Positions 20,365-28,468 of a DNA stretch of 64,000 nt are shown in pieces. Source of the DNA: Ectothiorhodospiraceae bacterium WFHF3C12 (GTDB lineage Bacteria > Pseudomonadota > Gammaproteobacteria > Nitrococcales > Nitrococcaceae); NCBI GenBank assembly GCA_013519935.1, contig JACDUA010000008.1, forward strand, positions 1-64,000, read 5' to 3'. The notes below the pieces were generated by a model. It searched no databases. It was not told the DNA's origin and saw only the letters and a list, made by a program, of their open reading frames with translations. Numbering within the stretch: the stretch's first letter is position 1; each line of letters begins with the position of its first letter. A program made the translations under genes and the position numbers.

Positions 20365-21186
20365 CTATCCCTGATCCAAGAGTGAGTAACCATAGCGGGC
20401 CATACGATCGCCGCAGAACTGTCTCACGGCGCGCTGCAGTTCGTCGCTCCACGCGTCGTCTTGTGGAGTTCGTTGGCGAAGGCTCTGGTTAAGCGGCGTT
20501 GAGGTTCTGCGCTTGAGTTCTTCGGTCCACTCAAGCCCGATCCAGCGCGAGATCAGCTCCAGGCCGTGCGAGTTTTCATCGAAGAGATCCTCGTAACGGA
20601 TCCTCAAATAGCGTTCGCCGTACACGTCAGCCGCTGCATCCAGCATGCTATTGAGTGCATTCCACCGCCACGCGATCCGTTCGGCCGAGTTCATGGTCCG
20701 CCATCTCAGGCCTGAGTCCGAATCGATATGTTCCGGCTTGATGTGCCAGTAGGGAATCCACTTGCCTGCCAGACCCTTTGCTCCACTGAATACGCCGTGG
20801 TTGATATAGGAGCGAACGTAGGTTTCCGGATGGCGCGTCAGGTGGATGACACGAATGTCCCCGAATGCCTCGCCCAAAAGCTCAATGCAGGAACGCAGAT
20901 AGGGGCTGGCTTCAATGTGGACGCCTGCGTGTGAGTGCCTCAGTGACGGCCGTGCGTATCGAAGGGTCATTGTCATCGTCTTCTTCGAGATCTTTCTGGA
21001 ACGGTACATATTCGCGGCGACTCGAAGTGGACGAGAGGGCCAAGGCTCATGTGTTGCGGTGACGCCCGGCCAGGCCTCGTGAAGGTAATGAGCAAGAGCC
21101 TTGGTGGCGGTCCGACCGGTGGAAACGATGAAGACGGTCTGGTGGGGGAGGCTGTCGGTCGACAATGAGTTTCCTCGACAAAGCAT
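20365..21186 (-). CDS. sulfotransferase-like protein (P-loop)
   Basis: The protein (about 273 aa from ATG 21186; a longer start at 21216 is possible) has a 5'-phosphosulfate-binding-like loop FIVSTGRTATKALAHYL. It also has a 3'-phosphate-binding-like motif VIHLTRHPETYVRSYINHG followed later by RIRYEDL, the pattern of PAPS-dependent sulfotransferases. The acceptor is unknown. Base composition is lower in GC than flanking core genes. It is divergent from a second sulfotransferase gene, the two sharing a short promoter region. I infer a role in modifying a surface glycan or pilin. Confidence 0.75.
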   Translation of the reverse strand: MLCRGNSLSTDSLPHQTVFIVSTGRTATKALAHYLHEAWPGVTATHEPWPSRPLRVAANMYRSRKISKKTMTMTLRYARPSLRHSHAGVHIEASPYLRSCIELLGEAFGDIRVIHLTRHPETYVRSYINHGVFSGAKGLAGKWIPYWHIKPEHIDSDSGLRWRTMNSAERIAWRWNALNSMLDAAADVYGERYLRIRYEDLFDENSHGLELISRWIGLEWTEELKRRTSTPLNQSLRQRTPQDDAWSDELQRAVRQFCGDRMARYGYSLLDQG

Positions 21187-21247
21187 CAGGTTATATTCCG
21201 GCCATGAGAACAACATGGCGTTTTCACTACAATGTGGATGCTACTCT

Positions 21248-22276
21248 ATGCACTTGGAAACCTCACCTGCTTCTACCGAAATGAGTGTTTTTGACCAGCG
21301 AGGCCGGGGAGTGCGTGGCCCGATCGTATTTGTTGCGGGCTGTGGGCGTTCCGGAACCTCGTTCTTGCGGACGGTGCTGGATGCGCATCCGGAGATCTAT
21401 ATCCCGTCGGAATCCCTCTTCCTGAGTGACTATCTCAGGTACGAGGCCAGCGTTCCAAAACGTGTGTTGCAGTTTCTGTTCTTCAGGGAACCCCAGCTGC
21501 GCTGCTGGTATGACGGTCCAAGGTTTCAATTCAACGACGCGGCGGAGGCTATTGACCGTGTTCATGGCCACATGGCACGTCGTTCCGGCGCTCGCATCTG
21601 GGGGGAGAAGACGCCAAGGTTCATTCGGGATTGGCAGCTTTTCTCCCGCCGCCTTCCTGACATCAAGTGGGTGGTTGTCTACAGGGATCCGAGGGCCGTC
21701 GTCAGCTCGATGTTGGGTTCGGGCCAGCATACGAGCTCGATCTGGCACGCCTGTGAGCGGTGGAATCGCGACAATCGCGCCCTCGTGGCACTTAAGGAGA
21801 GTGATCTGGCAGCCACCAATGTGCTCATTGTCTGCTACGAGGACCTGGTCCGTGAGTTTGACGCGCATATGAGCCGCATTTTTGACTTTCTTGGCGCTCG
21901 GCCTATCGACAGGGACGTTATCGAGAAGAATGCGAAGCCGGTGTTCTTCTCCCGATCAAGATTCAGGATCAACACCGTGCGAGACGGCATTCTCCCCGAC
22001 GAGGCAAAGCTGGCTGACTGGAAGGAGAAGTTGAGCGACCAACAGGTAAGGCGTATCGAAGAACACTGTTGGGACATGATGCTGAAGCTGGGGTACGTAC
22101 CGGAGCGAGCTAAAGGCCCTGCTACATCTAAGCCTAGACCGCTGGAGCGCCTCAAGGACATTGGTGTGATTGGGCGCTATATGTGGTACTGGCCTGAATA
22201 CCCGATTCATCATTTACTGCGGCGTGCAGTATTTCAGGCTTTCCAAAGCATTGGCTGGCGGCGGCGCTCTGCATGA
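21248..22276 (+). CDS. sulfotransferase family protein
   Basis: The clear P-loop FVAGCGRSGTSFLRTVLDAH and the 3'-PB motif VVVYRDPRAVVSSMLGSG identify a PAPS-dependent sulfotransferase of the Sulfotransfer_1/3 type; YEDLVREF is also typical. The start is uncertain: ATG 21248 (342 aa) or ATG 21281, neither with a good Shine-Dalgarno. An upstream extension to 21101 would run into the divergent sulfotransferase. The stop overlaps the next gene (ATGA), so it is coupled to the flippase-like gene. The substrate is unknown. Confidence 0.85.
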   Translation: MHLETSPASTEMSVFDQRGRGVRGPIVFVAGCGRSGTSFLRTVLDAHPEIYIPSESLFLSDYLRYEASVPKRVLQFLFFREPQLRCWYDGPRFQFNDAAEAIDRVHGHMARRSGARIWGEKTPRFIRDWQLFSRRLPDIKWVVVYRDPRAVVSSMLGSGQHTSSIWHACERWNRDNRALVALKESDLAATNVLIVCYEDLVREFDAHMSRIFDFLGARPIDRDVIEKNAKPVFFSRSRFRINTVRDGILPDEAKLADWKEKLSDQQVRRIEEHCWDMMLKLGYVPERAKGPATSKPRPLERLKDIGVIGRYMWYWPEYPIHHLLRRAVFQAFQSIGWRRRSA

Positions 22277-23199
22277 CCCGCGCTGCGCGCTACATGCTGA
22301 GCATCATTGCGGTTGCGGGTATCGCCTTCGCGATCCTGTTTGCAACGACTCAAGGCGGTGCTTCGACCGCGCGCCTCAGCGAGATGGACCTTCCACTGCT
22401 GGTGGCATCGATGCTGTTGCTGGCGGTTGCACTGCTTTCCAGGGGTTTGATCTGGAAGGTCTTTCTCGGCTCCGCTGAGGTTCATATCGGGTGGCGGCCG
22501 GCGCTGATCAGTCGGTCGCTGCCTATCCTGGGTAAGTACGTTCCGGGAAAGATCTGGGCTCTGGCGGGAACGGCCAGTGCTGTGAGTCAGAGCTCTGGTT
22601 CATTCTCGCGTGCCGCAGTGCTGACCATGTGGTTTCAGCTTTCGGTGGTGGCGGGCGGCCTGATGGTCGCCGCATTTGGCGTGCTCGCTCTGGGAGCATC
22701 TCTACCGATGACTTGGTATACCTACGCGATCTTCTGCGTGTGTGCCATCGTCGTCGTGTTGGCGCTGGACTTACCCCAGAGCCGCCGCCTCCTGGTCAGG
22801 CTGATCTCCAGGATTCTGCCCGGTACAGCAGGCCTCAGGCTGCCACCTCTGCGTTATGCGATTCTCTTGGGTATGGTCTCGTGGTTGATCCTGGGGGGCG
22901 CGCAACTAATGATGTTGCAAGCTATTGGACTGGACGCCGGGTTAGCGCCTGTCTTTCTCCAGCCGCTCGCCAATTCCGTGGGGATGCTTGCTGGCTTTGC
23001 ACCGGGAGGCATAGGTGTGCGGGAGGGCGTGATGGTCGGTTATCTCAGCTTGGCCGGGATTTCGCCCGCGACCGCAATCGTGGCATCGGGATTGGCCAGG
23101 CTCTGGTCACTCGGCGCCGAAGTGCTGGTGTTTCTAGTCGGTCTGATCCTGCGGCAATACGAGAAGGCTGCCGACAACCTCGAGACTCCGTCGCGGTGA
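22273..23199 (+). CDS. UPF0104/lysylphosphatidylglycerol-synthase-TM-like membrane protein
   Basis: The 308-aa polytopic protein has about eight hydrophobic segments and the family signature FAPGGIGVREG near residue 245. Members of this fold (AglD-C-terminal, LPG-synthase TM region) often sit beside GT2 glycosyltransferases and are suspected of lipid-linked sugar transfer or flipping. It overlaps the upstream sulfotransferase by 4 nt and converges with the GT2 gene 23 nt away. It has no catalytic MprF domain. Its role in glycan assembly is an inference. Confidence 0.82.
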   Translation: MTRAARYMLSIIAVAGIAFAILFATTQGGASTARLSEMDLPLLVASMLLLAVALLSRGLIWKVFLGSAEVHIGWRPALISRSLPILGKYVPGKIWALAGTASAVSQSSGSFSRAAVLTMWFQLSVVAGGLMVAAFGVLALGASLPMTWYTYAIFCVCAIVVVLALDLPQSRRLLVRLISRILPGTAGLRLPPLRYAILLGMVSWLILGGAQLMMLQAIGLDAGLAPVFLQPLANSVGMLAGFAPGGIGVREGVMVGYLSLAGISPATAIVASGLARLWSLGAEVLVFLVGLILRQYEKAADNLETPSR

Positions 23200-23222
23200 G
23201 CGTCGCCGTCCACTTCGCGGCG

Positions 23223-24113
23223 TTAGCGCTGGTCGTCGCCCGAATCCGTAAGCCGGCGGCGGTTCGTACCCTGGTACATCAACGCAGTCACCTGTTCGGA
23301 CACCAGTCCTATCAGGAAGATTATTACTGCAGTTACCAATAGGGTTGCCGTCATGTTCGTAAAACGCCCATGCCACCCCAACGTGTAGGCAGCGTAGGTA
23401 GTCCCCAGTAGCCCGGAAAACAGCGCGAGCGGGAAGAACAGCTTTAGCGGGGAGTACAGTGTACTGATACGAAATATAATCAGTAGAAAGCGCAGACCGT
23501 CCTTGATGGGCCTGATGTGGCTCTTGCCCTCGCGAGCCTGCACCGCTATAGGCACATAGCTGACGCCATACCCCGCCCGAAAGAATGCCATCGTTATCGT
23601 CGTCGGGTAGGAGAACCCATTCGGCAGAAGGTGTAGGAATTCTCGAAACTTCTGAGCCCTCACAGCTCGGAAGCCGGAGGTCAGGTCGTCAACGCGGTGG
23701 TCCACCATGAAGCTTGCCAGCCGATTGTAGAACCTGTTCGCCAATGCGCGTCCCGCGTTGGCCTGCCCCTCGCTCGTGCGTGCCCCTACGGCCATATCGT
23801 AACCCTGGTCCAACCGCTCCAATAGCTGGGGAATTTCCTCGGGCCGATGCTGGCCATCCGCATCAAGGAACACCAGGGTTTCTCCCTTTGCGGAACGCGC
23901 CCCCGTCTTGACGGCTGCGCCGTTGCCCATGGAATACGGATGCGAGACGACCCGCGCGCCGGCCTCTTCGGCGAGTTGGCGCGTGTCATCATTGGACCCG
24001 TCGTCCACTACAACGACTTCGAGCGGAGAGCAGACCTCATGAAGCCGGCGAACAAGGGGGGCGATCGTCTTCGCTTCGTTGAGCGCCGGAATAATTATGC
24101 TAATTCGATCCAT
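23223..24113 (-). CDS. GT2 polyprenol-phosphate glycosyltransferase (DPM1/GtrB-like)
   Basis: From ATG 24113 the 296-aa protein starts MDRISIIIPALNEAKTIAPL, then VVVDDGSNDDTRQLA and the metal-binding DADGQHRPEEI, the hallmarks of dolichol/undecaprenol-phosphate sugar synthases. Two C-terminal membrane helices (about residues 215-240 and 255-280) place it in the GtrB/ArnC-like group. It would make the lipid-linked sugar donor that a GT-C enzyme uses on the periplasmic side. The GT-C/TPR gene lies 77 nt upstream on the same strand. Confidence 0.9.
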   Translation of the reverse strand: MDRISIIIPALNEAKTIAPLVRRLHEVCSPLEVVVVDDGSNDDTRQLAEEAGARVVSHPYSMGNGAAVKTGARSAKGETLVFLDADGQHRPEEIPQLLERLDQGYDMAVGARTSEGQANAGRALANRFYNRLASFMVDHRVDDLTSGFRAVRAQKFREFLHLLPNGFSYPTTITMAFFRAGYGVSYVPIAVQAREGKSHIRPIKDGLRFLLIIFRISTLYSPLKLFFPLALFSGLLGTTYAAYTLGWHGRFTNMTATLLVTAVIIFLIGLVSEQVTALMYQGTNRRRLTDSGDDQR

Positions 24114-24190
24114 TGATGCGTCCACTCCACACTCGATGGGCTTTGTCTGCTTTGCGTTCTTGCCGTGGAGCCGCGTCCGGGCAAAAAATC

Positions 24191-26122
24191 TCAATCGGAA
24201 GTCTTTCTCTCTTGCATGGCCTTGGCCTGCGCACGAAGTGCCGCAATCTTGTCAGATAGATCCTCGTCAAATATGCCCCCTAGTCTGGCGTTTCGGTTCG
24301 TCTCTTCCGCCCGCTTCAAGTACTCCAGTGCGGGCTCCGGCAGGCCAGCCGACAGGAGGTTGGAAGCTGCCTGCATGGCGTACTGCGGTCGCGGGTCCGC
24401 CTCAAACGCCTTCTCAAGGGCATGTATCGTCGGGTTAAGCGCCCTCTGATGGTAGTGCAGCTGGGCTTTGTAGTTCCAGAACTTGGCGCGGTGTTCCGGA
24501 TAAAGCCCATAGTTGCGGTTTTCCAGGAGCGTATCTATCAGGGTTTCGATGTCATCGTAGTCCAGTGTCTGACAGGTACCCTTTTTCACCTGGCGGATCA
24601 GATGGTCAATGGTATCGATTGTCGCGAAGCTGAACGACGCCTCTTGCGCGATCGAGAATGCCCATTCCCGAGTCTGTTCTGTATCCCGCATAGCCACGCA
24701 GTCGAGGAAAAGCACTTGTAGTCTCACATCGACAGCGTTGGGATTAAGAGTCGATGCTTCTACGAGTTCCTGGCGGGCTTTGTCGATATGGCCTCGTGTC
24801 GCCCAATAGTCGGCCGCAGTCTGACGCGCCCGGACGGAACTCGGGTTCTCCTCTGCCCAGACGGCTGCAAGGCGTCCCTCCGACCCCCATATTGCAGCCG
24901 AATGGCGCGCTGTGGCGATCTCCAGCACCAGGAATCCCGCTACCAGGATCGCTATATGTGGTCGATATCGCCTTGCTGCGCGGCAGGCGCCGTATGACAG
25001 GGCGAGCACCGGACCGAGCATCGGCACATAGTTTCTATGCTCGAAGTACAGTTCCAGGTGCAGAAATGTTGATTCGAGAGAGTGACCGCCCAGGAACCAG
25101 AGAACGGCGAAAGCCGGGATTGGCCAACGTCGCCGCAAGGCGATTGCACCAGCTAGGCTGCCCAGCACGCCAAGAAGGGCGGGCAGTGTGGTCCACGGTG
25201 TGAATAGGCCGCGTGAGACCGGGAAATCCGCATGGTATATGCCTGAACCGGACAGTCGCAGCGTAAATATCTGGCCGATGTAGTTGAACAGAACGCGAGG
25301 TTCTGTCAGGAGTCGCTCCCAGATGGTGAAGTCCCGCCGATGCTCGAAGATGAGCGCGGACCGTTCCCACCTGGAGCCTATATAGATGAGAAGCAGAACC
25401 AAGGGCGCGATCGTGAAAATTGCGAACCACAATCGAGCGTATTTGGGTGCGCGCATTCCCGCGGCATGCCGGAAGACCGTCGCTTCGAGGACGATCGCAT
25501 AGACGGCAATGAGGATCCCCGTGCCCTTGCCCAGAATGGCAAGCGGTCCACCCAGGCCTATGCCCAGGGACATCCACAGGTAGCCCTTGATCGGATTGTC
25601 ATTGACCTGGGCTCGGCCATGCACGAACGCGATTAGACCGGCCAGGGTAAACATCGCCGAGATCTCGACGAGCCGCTGAACCACCAACATCATCGTCGAT
25701 AGATGTATGGGGTGAAGAAGCCACAGCGCCGTTGCCAGGAGGGGGAAAGCTATCGCCTGGCGCCCGGTCGTCGGAATCACCTGAGCCAGCTTCTTGGCCA
25801 GCATGAACACCAGGACACCGTTCAGCAGGTGAATCAGAATGTTGGCAATCTTGAATGGCCGTGGATCGGTGGGCCAGGCGTTGTCATGTACCAGAAAGCT
25901 CAAATAGCTCAGCGCGCGTGCTGGTGCGCGACCGCGAAAGATGAATTCCTTGACTTCGCCGAGGGTGTCGACCGCGCCATCTGCATTTTGCATGGCTTTC
26001 AGGTTCGGCAGGTCGTCGAAAACGAACGGTCCGCTCACGCCTGGCCAGAAGAGGAGCAGGGCACATGCGATTAGGGCTCCGAACGCAAGGGCTTCAACAT
26101 ACGTGAGCTTGTTGCTATTCAT
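24191..26122 (-). CDS. GT-C-like multispanning membrane protein with C-terminal TPR region (TfpW-like)
   Basis: The 643-aa protein has a first membrane segment (residues about 9-30) followed by FVFDDLPNL, an acidic first-loop motif as in GT-C glycosyltransferases. About ten further helices run to residue 405, and then a soluble part contains TPR-like helices. This is the layout of TMTC/TfpW-like glycosyltransferases that use polyprenol-phosphate sugars. It sits directly downstream of pilA, as tfpW does beside group IV pilins in Pseudomonas. A pilin O-glycosyltransferase is the best guess; the family call is by architecture and position, not strong sequence identity. Confidence 0.65.
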   Translation of the reverse strand: MNSNKLTYVEALAFGALIACALLLFWPGVSGPFVFDDLPNLKAMQNADGAVDTLGEVKEFIFRGRAPARALSYLSFLVHDNAWPTDPRPFKIANILIHLLNGVLVFMLAKKLAQVIPTTGRQAIAFPLLATALWLLHPIHLSTMMLVVQRLVEISAMFTLAGLIAFVHGRAQVNDNPIKGYLWMSLGIGLGGPLAILGKGTGILIAVYAIVLEATVFRHAAGMRAPKYARLWFAIFTIAPLVLLLIYIGSRWERSALIFEHRRDFTIWERLLTEPRVLFNYIGQIFTLRLSGSGIYHADFPVSRGLFTPWTTLPALLGVLGSLAGAIALRRRWPIPAFAVLWFLGGHSLESTFLHLELYFEHRNYVPMLGPVLALSYGACRAARRYRPHIAILVAGFLVLEIATARHSAAIWGSEGRLAAVWAEENPSSVRARQTAADYWATRGHIDKARQELVEASTLNPNAVDVRLQVLFLDCVAMRDTEQTREWAFSIAQEASFSFATIDTIDHLIRQVKKGTCQTLDYDDIETLIDTLLENRNYGLYPEHRAKFWNYKAQLHYHQRALNPTIHALEKAFEADPRPQYAMQAASNLLSAGLPEPALEYLKRAEETNRNARLGGIFDEDLSDKIAALRAQAKAMQERKTSD

Positions 26123-26299
26123 GCCATTCCTTGAGGCGGGTCCTAAGAGTGGGCTTGATTGTTTTTGTCTTACAGGGCGTATGGAAAAGGATCATTCGTG
26201 AATCGGCAAGCCATTGGGGCCGGGTTTTGAGAATACCGTCACGCGGGCCGTCGTGTCGGCGGGGTGCCCATCTTCTCCTTTCCTGCCCCCTTTCCCCCC

Positions 26300-26334
26300 A
26301 AAAAAAAAAGTCTCCGCGGTTGCCCGCGGAGACT
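26300..26334 (-). terminator. intrinsic terminator of pilA
   Basis: On the minus strand AGTCTCCGCGG, loop GCAA, CCGCGGAGACT, followed by a run of nine or more T. It lies 30 nt after the pilA stop and insulates pilA from the GT-C gene. Confidence 0.92.
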
Positions 26335-26363
26335 TTCGCGTCCGGCGAGAGTGCCAGCGCTCG

Positions 26364-26786
26364 TTAGCGGCAGTTGGAAGGCAGGAAGTTGGTCGGAACG
26401 GTGGTGCCGCCCTGGCCGCAAGTCCACGTCACACTGCCCCCGCTGGTGGCGGCGACCAGGTCCAAGCGGGTGCTGGCGTTCAGGCCGTTGGCGGAGTAGG
26501 TAATGACGATCCGCGTGTTCTGGACGTCCACCGAGGTAACGTAGTTGCCGGAGATGGACCCGGCAGGCGCCACGCCGGCACTGGTGTTGTTATTCGGGAA
26601 CGTGCCGTTGGTGACGACGAACTCCGACACGCCAGTCTTGGCGCCCGAGGCCAGGTTAAGGCCCTCGGTTACCTGCGAGCGAACGGTGTAGTCCTGGTAG
26701 GCCGGGATGGCGATCGCGGCCAGGATGCCGATGATCGCGACCACGATCATCAGCTCGATAAGCGTAAAGCCCTGTTGCTTCTTCAT
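26364..26786 (-). CDS. pilA: type IV major pilin PilA
   Basis: The 140-aa prepilin has a 6-residue leader MKKQQG, then [20 protein letters not shown] with Glu5, and a C-terminal disulfide loop (WTC ... SNC). Compact size, its own sigma-54 promoter, a strong terminator and adjacency to pilRS identify it as the major pilin. GC content and codon use resemble the core genome more than those of the island genes beyond it. The C-terminal PSNCR leaves few residues after the loop, so a TfpO-type C-terminal serine site is not obvious. Confidence 0.95.
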   Translation of the reverse strand: MKKQQGFTLIELMIVVAIIGILAAIAIPAYQDYTVRSQVTEGLNLASGAKTGVSEFVVTNGTFPNNNTSAGVAPAGSISGNYVTSVDVQNTRIVITYSANGLNASTRLDLVAATSGGSVTWTCGQGGTTVPTNFLPSNCR

Positions 26787-26903
26787 GTTTCAACTCCCCT
26801 AGATCAAGTTCTGAACGCCCGCGGCGCTTCGTTGCAAATCACTGTACCCGGTTTGCCGAAAGGTCCCGGCTCGGCCGGGATTCTCTTTCTCGATGCATAA
26901 GCT

Positions 26904-26919
26904 AGCAGGATGTATGCCA
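26904..26919 (-). promoter_or_regulatory. sigma-54 promoter of pilA
   Basis: The minus-strand sequence TGGCATACATCCTGCT fits TGGCA-N6-(T/C)TGCT with exact GG-N10-GC spacing, about 118 nt upstream of the pilA start. Pseudomonas pilA uses the same promoter type under PilR. Upstream, three (C/G)TGTC copies lie at 27040-27044, 27067-27071 and 27083-27087. Confidence 0.8.
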
Positions 26920-27090
26920 GCTTCGTGTGAACCACGTCACGCAAATAGGAAAACTCATTTAGTCTCCTGTTTTCATGGGCTTACAGCCGTGGTGGACGGC
27001 TGTAGCGGCATTCTGGGTGGAGCGCCCTTCTCGCGGCAGGTGTCGATACGCGTCACCTCGCAGCGGCTGTCGGTGACGCAAACTGTCAGG

Positions 27091-27106
27091 GTGACCAAAC
27101 CGGTCA
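27091..27106 (-). other. short inverted repeat after pilR
   Basis: GTGACC-AAAC-CGGTCAC, with six paired bases, abuts the pilR stop codon. There is no T-run, so it is at best a weak terminator or an operator. The remainder of the gap 26920-27090 shows no gene. Confidence 0.4.
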
Positions 27107-28468
27107 CTATTCCAGTCCCAGCTTCTTCAATCGATAACGCAGCGCGCGGAAGCTTATACCGAGAAGCTGCGCGGCAGCGGTCTTGTTGTAGCGGGTCTTC
27201 TCGAGTGCTCGGGTTATGACGTCCCGTTCGATCTCGCCGAGATAGTTCTCCAACTCGAAGTCCTCTGACGGATCGGCCACTTCTGCAGTAGGTGCGGGTT
27301 GGCCTCCAGAGTCGCCGGCGGCAGTTGAATTTTCGGGCAGTTGGAGATCGGCAGCGCCGATGACGGTGCCCTCGGACAGGGTCAGGGCGCGTTCAAGTAC
27401 ATTCTCCAGTTCCCGCACGTTGCCCGGAAAGTCATAACGTTTGAGGGCCGAGATTGCATCGTCCGCAAGCCTTGGTCGTTCCTCGGTCCCGGATAGTATC
27501 TTGTCCAGTATGTGTTCCACCAGTAGCGGCAGATCCTCTGGGCGCTCGCGCAGGGCGGGGGCGCGCAGCTGTATCACGTTGATCCGGTAATAGAGGTCCC
27601 GCCTGAAGTCGCCCGCCTCGACGAGTTGTGCCAGGTCCTTGTGCGTGGCGCTGAGGATGCGCACATCTATGGGCGCCTCCTTCTGGGAACCCACAGGGCG
27701 CACCGCTTTCTCTTGAATGGCCCGCAGGAGCTTGACTTGCATGTGCTGGGGCAGCTCGGCTACCTCGTCCAGGAATAGTGTGCCCCCATCGGCTGCCTGG
27801 AATAGCCCCTGTTTGTCGGTGTTCGCCCCCGTGAAACTCCCTTTCTTGTGGCCGAAGAACTCGCTCTCCATGAGTTCGCCGGGAATCGCGCCGCAGTTCA
27901 CGGGAACGAACGGCTGGTCCCGACGCGGCCCCTTTTCGTGAATGAGTTTTGCTATCAGCTCCTTGCCAGTGCCGGACTCCCCATAGATGTAAACTGGGGC
28001 CTGGCTGCGCGCCAGCTTCACGATGGTCGACCGGATCTGTTGCATCGCCGCCGACTCGCCAAGGAGCACGTCTCGCGAACGGCGATCCATCTTCGGATCT
28101 TCGCTTAGCCTCATGGCGTGCTCGACAAGCCGGCGCAGCACGTTGAGGTCCACGGGTTTCGAAACGAAATCGAACGCTCCGGCCTTGAGGGCCTGGATCG
28201 CGGTGTCGATGCTGCCATAGGCAGTGATAACGGCCACGGGGATATCCGGAAACTCCCGCTGTATGTAGTCGACCAGCTCTATGCCGTCGCCATCCGGCAG
28301 CTTCATGTCCGTGAGGCAGACACCAACAGCGTGCTCCTGAAGGGCGCGTTTCGCGGATTCGATGTCCTCGGCTGTTATCGCCTCGACATCCATCCGCTGC
28401 AATGTCATCTCGGCAAGTTCGCGAATGTCGGCTTCGTCATCCACGACCAGGGCGAGTGGACGCGTCAT
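27107..28468 (-). CDS. pilR: sigma-54-dependent response regulator PilR
   Basis: PilR activates pilA transcription with sigma-54. The 453-aa product has a receiver domain (VVDDEADIRE, phospho-acceptor Asp in LTDMKLPDGDG, Lys in VSKPVD) and an AAA+ domain with Walker A GESGTGKE. The sigma-54 contact loop is GSFTGA, a common variant of GAFTGA. A C-terminal Fis-type helix-turn-helix follows (NKTAAAQLLGISFRALRYRLKKL). The start codon follows the pilS stop directly, so the two are coupled. Confidence 0.95.
   Translation of the reverse strand: MTRPLALVVDDEADIRELAEMTLQRMDVEAITAEDIESAKRALQEHAVGVCLTDMKLPDGDGIELVDYIQREFPDIPVAVITAYGSIDTAIQALKAGAFDFVSKPVDLNVLRRLVEHAMRLSEDPKMDRRSRDVLLGESAAMQQIRSTIVKLARSQAPVYIYGESGTGKELIAKLIHEKGPRRDQPFVPVNCGAIPGELMESEFFGHKKGSFTGANTDKQGLFQAADGGTLFLDEVAELPQHMQVKLLRAIQEKAVRPVGSQKEAPIDVRILSATHKDLAQLVEAGDFRRDLYYRINVIQLRAPALRERPEDLPLLVEHILDKILSGTEERPRLADDAISALKRYDFPGNVRELENVLERALTLSEGTVIGAADLQLPENSTAAGDSGGQPAPTAEVADPSEDFELENYLGEIERDVITRALEKTRYNKTAAAQLLGISFRALRYRLKKLGLE

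Noticed and set aside
26837..26885. Hairpin CCCGGCTCGGCCGGG followed by a pyrimidine-rich stretch as a plus-strand terminator
   Set aside because: It lies in the 5' untranslated region of the minus-strand pilA and has no plus-strand gene upstream; it may be a leader structure only.
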